The notes beneath the pieces were generated by a model. The model ran no database searches. It was not told the DNA's origin and was given only the letters and a program-made list of their open reading frames with translations. 10,044 nt of DNA from Candidatus Hydrogenedentota bacterium (lineage in GTDB: Bacteria; Hydrogenedentota; Hydrogenedentia; Hydrogenedentales; SLHB01). Position 1 is the first letter of the stretch, and the number at the start of each line of letters is the position of its first letter. This document shows, piece after piece, positions 1 to 6,348 of this stretch. The stretch lies in assembly GCA_003552485.1 (NCBI GenBank), contig PUMX01000120.1:1-10044 (forward strand), read 5' to 3'. A program made the translations under genes and the position numbers.

Positions 1-191
1 AACCCAGGGTCCCCGGCGATGTGACGGGCAACAATAAGGTGGACGCCCGGGATATCCAACTGGTGATCAACGCCGTCCTTGGGGTAAAAATAGATCCCAG
101 CTCCAGACCCGATGTGAACGAGGATGGACGAGTGGACGCCTTAGACATCCAGTTCGTTATTAACCGGGTGCTGGGTGTTTCGGCGAACTAG
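1..191 (+). CDS. C-terminal end of a dockerin-containing protein (partial)
   Basis: The frame is open from base 3 to a TAG at 189-191; the start lies left of the window. The 62 visible residues are almost entirely a type I dockerin: two 23-residue repeats (bases 15-83 and 108-176), each with a Ca-binding loop followed by a helix, GDVTGNNKVDARDIQ then PDVNEDGRVDALDIQ. The second loop has canonical Asp/Asn ligands (D1, N3, D5, D9, D12). The first is slightly degenerate, with Thr at loop position 3 and Asn at 5. Dockerins bind cohesin modules; in cellulosomes they attach enzymes to scaffoldins, but many non-cellulosomal bacteria carry a lone C-terminal dockerin on secreted proteins. Loop positions 10-11, which set cohesin specificity in clostridial dockerins, read AR and AL here instead of the usual Ser/Thr pairs. 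The catalytic or adhesive part of the protein is off-window, so its function is unknown. The hairpin at 219-251 follows. Confidence 0.88.
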   Translation, partial: PRVPGDVTGNNKVDARDIQLVINAVLGVKIDPSSRPDVNEDGRVDALDIQFVINRVLGVSAN

Positions 192-218
192 TACCTAGCC
201 CGTCATAAGGTTGTTGGC

Positions 219-251
219 AAGGGCGCATCCCGTCGAAGGGGATGCGCCCTT
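219..251 (+). terminator. Hairpin terminator after the dockerin gene
   Basis: A perfect 13-base-pair inverted repeat (arms 219-231 and 239-251) with a 7-base loop sits 27 bases after the dockerin gene's stop. The stem is very GC-rich and begins with AA and ends with TT, so only a short T run (250-252) follows. It resembles an intrinsic terminator with a weak U-tract. It probably separates the dockerin gene from mtaB. Confidence 0.7.
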
Positions 252-370
252 TCACCATCTAAGAAAACCTAAGATGCCCTCTCGGCCGGTGAGTCGCTGT
301 TTGCCGCGCTTAAACTGAAGGCTGCCTCCGCATTGCGTACTCTCGATTTGCGCCCCCGCTTTATGGAATC

Positions 371-1723
371 ATGGTGTCCATGTACGATACGAACGAAATC
401 ACCGCGGCGCCAGTTCAAGCGCAGCTGCACGGTAAGCGCGCCGCCGTGCACACGCTGGGCTGCCGGTTAAACCAGTCGGAATCGAACCTGCTGCACAACG
501 CCTTGCGCGCGGCGGGTTATGAACTCGTGCCTTTTGACGAACCGGCGGATCTGGGCATCATCAACACGTGTACGGTCACCCGCGAGGCCGATGCGAAGTC
601 GCGCCAATTGGTGCGCCGCTTTGTCCGCCGGAACCCGGACGCATTCACGGCGGTCATCGGCTGCTATTCGCACATGGGCTACAAGACGTTGGCGGAGATT
701 CCCGGCGTCGACCTTATTGTCGGCAACCAGGAAAAGCTCAACGTGCTGGACTACGTCGCTCAGGGCAAGCGCAACGAACCGCTTATCGTGCGCGATCGCA
801 TGGAACGCGACGATTTCACCATCGAGATTGGCGTGGGCGAATCGGCGACGAACCGGCCGAACCTGAAAATTCAGGACGGCTGCAATTTCATGTGTTCGTT
901 CTGCGTTATTCCATTCGCGCGGGGCCGGACGCGCAGCCGCGAACTGGGCGACCTTGTCCGCGAAGCGGAACAGTTGGCCGCCAACGGCGCGCGGGAGCTT
1001 GTGCTCACCGGCGTGAATATCGGCGCATACGCCTATGAAGGACGCGGCATCGTAGACGTAGTCGACGCGCTGGACGCCATTCCCGGCGTTGCGCGCGTTC
1101 GCATCAGCTCTATCGAACCGACGACGATTCCCGAGGCGCTGCTCGAACGCATGGCGGCTCCCGGCCACGCCCTTGTTCCGTATCTGCACATTCCGCTGCA
1201 ATCGGGCTCGGATCGCGTGCTGACCCTGATGAAGCGCAAGTACTCGCGGCGTGAATTCGTGGGTTTCGTCGAAAACGCGGCGCGGCGGGTCCCTGACCTT
1301 TGCATTGGCACGGACGTGCTTGCTGGCATGCCGGGCGAAACGGACGAGGATTTCGAGGAGACCGCCGCTGTGCTGCGCGACGGACCCATGACCTACGCTC
1401 ATGTGTTCAAGTACAGCGAGCGGCCGGGCACGCCCACGGCGAGGTATGCCGACAAGGTGGACGAGCCCACGAAGAACCGGCGGGCCGCGCTGCTGCGCGC
1501 CCTAAGCGCTGAGAAGCGAATGGCTTATATCGATCGCTACCTCGGCCGCCGCGTGATGGTTCTCTTCGAGGAAGAGGATGACGGATGCTGGCCGGGCTAT
1601 ACCGGAAATTACATACGGGTGGCCGTGCGTTCCAGTGAACAGTTGTTAAATCAGCTTCGCCCCGTTTGGCTGACCGAACGGCGCGGCGACATTATGATGG
1701 GAATTCTTGATGACGACGAGTGA
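371..1723 (+). CDS. mtaB: MtaB-type tRNA N6-threonylcarbamoyladenosine methylthiotransferase
   Basis: This radical-SAM enzyme is predicted to add a methylthio group at C2 of t6A37 in tRNAs that read ANN codons, giving ms2t6A. The protein is 450 residues, a normal length for the family. The N-terminal methylthiotransferase domain has three conserved cysteines: C31 (in TLGCRLNQ), C67 (in NTCTV) and C98 (in IGCYSH), which should hold the auxiliary 4Fe-4S cluster. The radical-SAM CxxxCxxC is C171, C175 and C178, followed by IPFARGRTRSR. Later MtaB-like motifs are LTGVNIGAY, SSIEPTT, HIPLQSGSDRVL and GMPGETDEDF. A TRAM-like RNA-binding tail covers roughly residues 385-440. The motifs point to MtaB rather than MiaB or RimO. 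Start choice is uncertain: ATG 371 and ATG 380 are both possible and neither has a strong ribosome site. The stop overlaps the start of larE, so the two are probably co-translated. Confidence 0.9.
   Translation: MVSMYDTNEITAAPVQAQLHGKRAAVHTLGCRLNQSESNLLHNALRAAGYELVPFDEPADLGIINTCTVTREADAKSRQLVRRFVRRNPDAFTAVIGCYSHMGYKTLAEIPGVDLIVGNQEKLNVLDYVAQGKRNEPLIVRDRMERDDFTIEIGVGESATNRPNLKIQDGCNFMCSFCVIPFARGRTRSRELGDLVREAEQLAANGARELVLTGVNIGAYAYEGRGIVDVVDALDAIPGVARVRISSIEPTTIPEALLERMAAPGHALVPYLHIPLQSGSDRVLTLMKRKYSRREFVGFVENAARRVPDLCIGTDVLAGMPGETDEDFEETAAVLRDGPMTYAHVFKYSERPGTPTARYADKVDEPTKNRRAALLRALSAEKRMAYIDRYLGRRVMVLFEEEDDGCWPGYTGNYIRVAVRSSEQLLNQLRPVWLTERRGDIMMGILDDDE
1699..1702 (+). promoter_or_regulatory. 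Ribosome binding site for larE, inside mtaB
   Basis: GGGA lies 7 bases before ATG 1710. A TTG at 1707 is directly in front of that ATG in the same frame, but the spacing favours the ATG. The site lies within the last codons of mtaB, consistent with translational coupling. Confidence 0.5.
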
Positions 1724-2537
1724 AATCGCCGAAAACTCCCCTGAATTGCTGGCCAAAGAGTCGCGGCTGCGCGCGCTGCTGAAAAGCTACGGCAGCGTGG
1801 CCGTAGCGTATTCGGGCGGCGTGGATTCGTCTTATCTCGCCGAGATCGCCCATGAAGCGCTCGGCGATGCAGCGCAGCTCGTGCTGGCGGACAGCCCCAG
1901 CATTCCCCGCTCCGAAGTGAGCGCGGCAACGGCCCTCGCCGGCGCGCGCGGGTGGCGTCTTCATGTCGTGAAGACCAACGAATTCGACCGTGAGGGGTAT
2001 GTAACCAACGACGGCAAACGGTGCTACTTCTGCAAGACGGCGCTGTTCGAGGAAATGCACAGGTTCGCGCGGGAGAACGGCGTGAAAGTGCTTGCATACG
2101 GCGCCATCGTGGACGATCTAGCGGATGCCACACGCCTTGGCCATGTCGCTGCACGGGAGCACCGGGTTGTCGCCCCGCTGCAAGAGGCGGAGTTGAGCAA
2201 AGAGGAAATCCGCCGGTTGAGCGCGCAACGAGGCCTTCCCACGGCAAGCAAAGCCTCTTTCGCGTGCCTGGCTTCGCGCATACCCACGGGCACGCGGGTT
2301 TCGGCCGAAGCCCTGGCGACAATCGAGCAGGCCGAGGAAGCGCTGCGCGCGCACGGTTTCCACCAGTTCCGCGCGCGGCATCATGGCGACATCTGCCGCA
2401 TCGAGATTGACCCCGCCGACATGCCTAAACTGCTGGATCCGGCCACGCGCAACACGCTGGTCGACGCCGTCCGCGCCGCAGGCTACCGCTACGTCACCCT
2501 CGACCTCGCGGGCTACCGCACCGGGAGCACGGCGTAG
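1710..2537 (+). CDS. larE: LarE-family ATP-dependent sacrificial sulfur transferase
   Basis: The 275-residue protein matches the length and motif order of LarE, which adenylates and then sulfurates the pyridinium dicarboxylate mononucleotide precursor of the nickel-pincer (NPN) cofactor of lactate racemase and related enzymes. The PP-loop SGGVDSS is at residues 35-41. Family motifs follow: the SPSIPRSE segment, RCYFCK (C105, C108), YGAIVDDLAD and CLASRIPTGTR (C186). In the Lactobacillus enzyme the Cys of CLASRIP donates its own sulfur. Some other LarE proteins have three active-site cysteines that hold a 4Fe-4S cluster, and the CxxC plus C186 here suggests that second type. No larB, larC or larA is visible in the window, so the role in NPN synthesis is inferred from family only. 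It overlaps mtaB by 14 bases. The next gene is convergent, with a 27-base gap and no hairpin that I can see. Confidence 0.88.
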   Translation: MTTSEIAENSPELLAKESRLRALLKSYGSVAVAYSGGVDSSYLAEIAHEALGDAAQLVLADSPSIPRSEVSAATALAGARGWRLHVVKTNEFDREGYVTNDGKRCYFCKTALFEEMHRFARENGVKVLAYGAIVDDLADATRLGHVAAREHRVVAPLQEAELSKEEIRRLSAQRGLPTASKASFACLASRIPTGTRVSAEALATIEQAEEALRAHGFHQFRARHHGDICRIEIDPADMPKLLDPATRNTLVDAVRAAGYRYVTLDLAGYRTGSTA

Positions 2538-2564
2538 CGCGCGCCCTTGGGTTATGCGAAGCCG

Positions 2565-4775
2565 TCAGCGAATCCGTTCAGCTTCGAGCGTGTGAACCGC
2601 GTTCGCCGGAGCGTCGGCCCGGACCGTGAGCACGGTCCATTCGCCGTCGTCGCTGTCCCAGTAGTGGTCCACCGCGCCGCCGCTCACCTCATACCGTCCC
2701 TGCGGCAAGACCCAATCTATCCGGCAGCCGTCGAATGATTCGCTGTAGTCGTTGATCAATTCGGCGCGGTGAACTGTGGACTCCGTCGAATCTTCATCAA
2801 ACTCGACACGCAATGGCGCAACCCTGTGCCGGTCGAGCGGCCAAGGGTGTTCGTCGTGGCCCGCGTAGGTCATGGATTCAACGCGGTCATCAGCGAACCG
2901 CACGACCCAGAACGTGTCGGATGTCCGCTTGCCGATGAACGTCGTGGCGCCGTCATCAATCGAGAAGTGATGTCCCCGCACTTCGCCGGGATCGTCCGCG
3001 TGCATGTCACGGGCGCGCGGCCATGCATGAGCGGAATGGACCAGCGCGAAATCGAAATGATCGAGGAACTCGCGCGGCGGTTCGCTCTCGTATGCATTCA
3101 GCACGCGAATGCGGCTGTCCCGGTACGGTTCGAACAAATCGCGCGCCGCGTCGATAGCCTCTTGGTTATACTCTGGTTCCCAGGACCAGCCGTAATTCAG
3201 TATGGCGATGTCCGGGCTGATTTCAGCGGCGCCCATGGGATCGCCGTACCATCGGTCGAAGAGCCGGTTTGCCGAATCGCGCCAAGCGTAATGGGGCTCC
3301 CGGTGCGCATACCCCTGCTCGACCTCACCCAGGGACAGCGACAACGGGAATGGGGGGCCGGGCCGCCGCTCGCCGTCGGCGTCAAGGAAGGACGGGTTCT
3401 CTTCATAGCCGAAGCTGTGGTTGCCAATGGTGACAAGATGCGGGGCTCGCAGCCCTTTCAATCCCCCGGCGGTATAGGCGGGATGCACCTCATTGCTGAT
3501 GAGCACGGCGTCGGGGTCAATGAGGTTGGCCATTTCCGCGAACACGGCAAGATACTCGCCCTGATAATGGCCCCATGTATCGAGGTGACCAAGAACAAGA
3601 AACACCGGCTGATCCGGAAACGCTTCGCGCAAGCGCAGACTCCGTGGCGCCCTCCATGTGCGTACGCCGCCGGGTCCGCGAACGTCCGCAACGAGATCGC
3701 CCATCCCGTCGAGCGGCTTATCCGGCAACTCAATGTCCATCCGCTGTCCGTTGGGGGGTATGGCTTCTTCCCCTTCCCAAAGCCGCACGCTGCGGCGCGC
3801 ATCGCCGACCGTTTGTTCCCACCGCACCGCCAGCAGCTCGATGGCTTCCTCATGGCCGTGCGGCGCGAAGCGCAACTCCAAGCTGTCGCCGGGCCGTCTC
3901 ACGGCGGGATAACCCAGCCGTGGTTGCTCGAAACCATGGGTCAACAGTTCATTATCCAACGGCAGATGAATCGGCGTCAGAAGCCGTTCGGAATTCGCGT
4001 GCAGCGGCGGCAACGGAACGGTGACAGTTTCCCAGCCCAGCGCCTCGACGCGCAGAGTATAGCCTTCGCCTGGCGGCAACCCCGCAAGGCGGATCATGCC
4101 GCTCATCCAATTGCGCTGGACTATACTGCGTACGGCGTCGTCACCGTCCAGCACCGTCACGCGCGCGTCAACAAGCAGATCGCCGGCTTCTCCGGTGAGA
4201 AAGAACGCGAGATCTGCCGACGGCTCGTTCAGTTCCCGGAAACCTATGACGCGCGCTCCCCGGCCGCCATCAGGCGCATGGAGATGCCGCACGCGCACAT
4301 CGCGCGGCTCTGGATCGAGGCCGCGATACAGCACAATCTCGTTGGCCTCCGTAAACGGCTGAATCACTTGGGTCACCTCATCATTGATCGCAATTTCGAG
4401 AAGACCGTTGTTCAGGTTGCCGGTATAGACATAGGGCCGATGGGTTTCCAGCACCAGAGCGAGACCGGCTGCGTCAAACTGGCCTTCAACGACGGCGCCA
4501 TCTTCGTCCGTATGCAAGTGCTGCCGGGCGGGAAAGCTTCGCCGAAAGATGTGCTCCTCCCATTCGCCCTCGATTCGCGCGACGTCATTATCAATCACGC
4601 TGATCACGGTGTCCCAGTATTCCGCTTTGCCCGGCCGCAAAGGCAGATGGCTGTCCTCGCCCCGCAGGCCATCCTGGGCCGCGCCGGGGCCCGTGATGAG
4701 AAATAGGCATGCCGTCATCGCCAAGGCGGCGAGGGCGCGCCACGTTTTCTGTCGCTCACTGTACGGTTTCATCAT
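2565..4775 (-). CDS. Secreted protein with a divergent calcineurin-like phosphoesterase domain
   Basis: The 736-residue protein starts with a positively charged segment, a hydrophobic core (about residues 14-28) and a likely signal peptidase I site near AAQ-D (residues 32-35), so export is expected. Residues 40-380 look like beta-rich domains that I cannot name; part (about 220-275) reads like a carboxypeptidase-regulatory-like module. Residues 390-600 resemble a metallophosphoesterase: VFLVLGHLDTWGH (H397, D399), TIGNHSFG (G451, N452, H453) and VHSAHAW (H580, H583) sit where motifs I, III and the last His-rich motif should be. The usual GDxxD motif is not clear; the expected position reads ISNEVHP. 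A beta C-terminal domain follows (from about 600), as in several secreted phosphoesterases. The substrate is unknown. Two adjacent ATGs (4775 and 4772) are possible starts; the ribosome site better fits the second. It lies 109 bases downstream of the flippase on the same strand. Confidence 0.72.
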   Translation of the reverse strand: MMKPYSERQKTWRALAALAMTACLFLITGPGAAQDGLRGEDSHLPLRPGKAEYWDTVISVIDNDVARIEGEWEEHIFRRSFPARQHLHTDEDGAVVEGQFDAAGLALVLETHRPYVYTGNLNNGLLEIAINDEVTQVIQPFTEANEIVLYRGLDPEPRDVRVRHLHAPDGGRGARVIGFRELNEPSADLAFFLTGEAGDLLVDARVTVLDGDDAVRSIVQRNWMSGMIRLAGLPPGEGYTLRVEALGWETVTVPLPPLHANSERLLTPIHLPLDNELLTHGFEQPRLGYPAVRRPGDSLELRFAPHGHEEAIELLAVRWEQTVGDARRSVRLWEGEEAIPPNGQRMDIELPDKPLDGMGDLVADVRGPGGVRTWRAPRSLRLREAFPDQPVFLVLGHLDTWGHYQGEYLAVFAEMANLIDPDAVLISNEVHPAYTAGGLKGLRAPHLVTIGNHSFGYEENPSFLDADGERRPGPPFPLSLSLGEVEQGYAHREPHYAWRDSANRLFDRWYGDPMGAAEISPDIAILNYGWSWEPEYNQEAIDAARDLFEPYRDSRIRVLNAYESEPPREFLDHFDFALVHSAHAWPRARDMHADDPGEVRGHHFSIDDGATTFIGKRTSDTFWVVRFADDRVESMTYAGHDEHPWPLDRHRVAPLRVEFDEDSTESTVHRAELINDYSESFDGCRIDWVLPQGRYEVSGGAVDHYWDSDDGEWTVLTVRADAPANAVHTLEAERIR

Positions 4776-4780
4776 CTACA

Positions 4781-4786
4781 CTCCCT
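4781..4786 (-). promoter_or_regulatory. Ribosome binding site for the phosphoesterase gene
   Basis: AGGGAG on the - strand lies 5 bases before ATG 4775 and 8 bases before the in-frame ATG 4772. The spacing slightly favours 4772, which shortens the protein by one residue. Confidence 0.6.
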
Positions 4787-4884
4787 GGTCTTGGCCTTCT
4801 TGCCGCCTTCGTCAAGTTATCTCATTGGATAGCATACAGAATGCCGCTCAGGCGCCGTTACGCTCCGCTTACGAGGCGCGAATG

Positions 4885-6345
4885 CTACGTTCGCCGATAC
4901 GCGGCCGCCATGAGCGCCGCGCCGGCAACAATTATGATTGCGAGGCGCATCAGCACGGCGCCGTCGGGCGTCATGGCGTGCAGTCCGTAACCCGCTCCCG
5001 CCACGCAGCCCATTGCCGCAAGTCTAACCCACTCGAAGGGAATAGGATACATCCGCTGCGCCACCACGCCAATGGCCGCCGCCATCACGGCATGACTGGC
5101 CAGCGCGGCCGTTGACGCTGCGGCCATGCCGTACTGGGCGGTGAACATCCCGTTAATGAGCAGCGTCACCCCCGCCCCGAGCAAGGTGATCCACGGCAGG
5201 TGAAGGGTCCGCCCCCGTATAAAGACGCCGGCGGTGAAGTGCGTGTACCAACCCTGAGCGAGATAGGCCAGCAGGATCAGCGGCACAATGAACAGCCCGT
5301 CCCAATAGGCGGGATTGATTAGCGGTTGCGTCTCTCCCCCCACAGGCACGGGAATCGCCACGATCTGGCGCGCGAACAGGCTCACTGCGAGAAAGACCCC
5401 CAACCCGACGGCAGTGAAGTAGGTAAAAGCGCGCGAGAAGAGTCTGGGCGCCTCGGGCGCGTCCTGATGCTGAAGGAAGAAAGGTTGCCACGCGAAGCGG
5501 AACATCTGCACGTAGAGCAGCATGAACACGCCGAGCTTGAAGCAAGCGTTATAGACGCCCACGACATCGTCGGCCGCCATCCCCTCGCCGTACAGCGCCT
5601 CAACCCGATCGGCGGGCATGCGGTCCAGAAAGAAGCGGTCGATGGCCTCGGTGACCGCGTAGGCGGCGCCCGTGGGCACGAAGGGCATCCCAAACCGCAG
5701 CATGCCGGCGAACAGGGACCGGTCAAACGCGGCCACAAAGAGGCGGCGCACGCTGCTGAGCGCCAGTGCGCCGGCAATGAGGCTCGCCGCGAGATTGCTT
5801 GCGAGCACCGCTTCCACTCCCCAACCAAGCCCCAGAATCAGCCACAGGTTGAGCCCGAGGTTCACGCCGACGCTGAGCAGGCGGATGGCGGCGAACAGCC
5901 AGCTTCGGCGCGCCAGGCGCAGGTGCGCCATGGGCACGGCGAGCAACGTGTCCGCGATCAGTACGCCGGCCATGTAGAGGATAAGCACATGCTGATCCGG
6001 CGCCAGCCGCATAAGGGCGGCGGCTGGGCCGCGGAACATGACTAGCAGCAGCGAGAAAGTGAGCGCCGTCGCTGTCAGAGCGGTCAGGGCCGTGCTGAAG
6101 ATCCGCCGCCTCTCATCCAAAGGTTTATTGGCGGCGAACTTCAGGTAAGCCGACTCCATCCCGTACGTATAGATGACATTCAGCAGAACGAACGCCGCGT
6201 AGACCTTCGCTACCGCGCCGTATTCCGCCGTCGTGAATACATGGGTGTAGAAGGGCACCAACACATAGTTGATGAACCGGGCCAGGATGGAGCTGAAACC
6301 GTACACCGCCGTGTCAGATGCAAGCTGCCGCAGGGGCCGTCCCAT
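4885..6345 (-). CDS. Wzx-like polysaccharide flippase, inner membrane
   Basis: The 486-residue protein is almost wholly hydrophobic, with about 12-14 membrane segments. It is predicted to move undecaprenyl-linked oligosaccharide or a related lipid-linked glycan across the inner membrane. The N-terminal pattern (SDTAVYGFSSILARFINYVL, then FYTHVFTTAEYG and YGMESAYLKF) is typical of the oligosaccharide flippase/PST branch of the MOP superfamily. Later features are FGMPFVPTGAAYAVTEAIDR in the middle, a cytoplasmic or periplasmic loop with ADRVEALYG, and FRFAWQPFFL, which is also common in this family. The ATG at 6345 is only 3 bases after the TAA of the kinase gene, so translation is probably coupled to it. 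No glycosyltransferase or polymerase gene is in the window, so the glycan is unknown. MurJ is less likely from the motifs, but I cannot rule out a teichoic-acid-type substrate. Confidence 0.85.
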   Translation of the reverse strand: MGRPLRQLASDTAVYGFSSILARFINYVLVPFYTHVFTTAEYGAVAKVYAAFVLLNVIYTYGMESAYLKFAANKPLDERRRIFSTALTALTATALTFSLLLVMFRGPAAALMRLAPDQHVLILYMAGVLIADTLLAVPMAHLRLARRSWLFAAIRLLSVGVNLGLNLWLILGLGWGVEAVLASNLAASLIAGALALSSVRRLFVAAFDRSLFAGMLRFGMPFVPTGAAYAVTEAIDRFFLDRMPADRVEALYGEGMAADDVVGVYNACFKLGVFMLLYVQMFRFAWQPFFLQHQDAPEAPRLFSRAFTYFTAVGLGVFLAVSLFARQIVAIPVPVGGETQPLINPAYWDGLFIVPLILLAYLAQGWYTHFTAGVFIRGRTLHLPWITLLGAGVTLLINGMFTAQYGMAAASTAALASHAVMAAAIGVVAQRMYPIPFEWVRLAAMGCVAGAGYGLHAMTPDGAVLMRLAIIIVAGAALMAAAYRRT

Positions 6346-6348
6346 GGA

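Noticed and set aside
256..370. Promoter for mtaB
   Set aside because: I tested TTGCCG (301) and TTGCGT (333) as -35 boxes; neither has a good -10 at 16-18 bases. No site can be called with confidence.
467..1402. A 311-codon open frame on the - strand opposite mtaB
   Set aside because: The + strand frame carries all MtaB motifs; the antisense product is a low-complexity Arg/His/Ala-rich shadow.
2769..4706. A 645-codon open frame on the + strand opposite the phosphoesterase gene
   Set aside because: It is long, but the - strand frame has a signal peptide, a good ribosome site and recognisable GNH motifs, while the + strand translation shows no family motif. Long antisense frames are common in GC-rich genes.
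4695..4775. Lipoprotein signal (MTAC, residues 20-23) in the phosphoesterase-like protein
   Set aside because: The Cys lies in the middle of the hydrophobic core and more hydrophobic residues follow it, so a signal peptidase I site near AAQ-D fits better.
4776..4884. Possible promoter for the phosphoesterase gene in the 109-base gap (TTGACG on the - strand)
   Set aside because: TTGACG is a fair -35, but the hexamer 17 bases later (AAGACC) is not a plausible -10, and no other pair is convincing. No clear terminator hairpin was seen either, so the gap neither proves nor excludes a shared transcript.
5326..6045. A 239-codon + strand frame opposite the flippase
   Set aside because: The translation is rich in His, Glu and Gln with no motif, as expected from the complement of a membrane-protein gene. 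The - strand has the flippase pattern.
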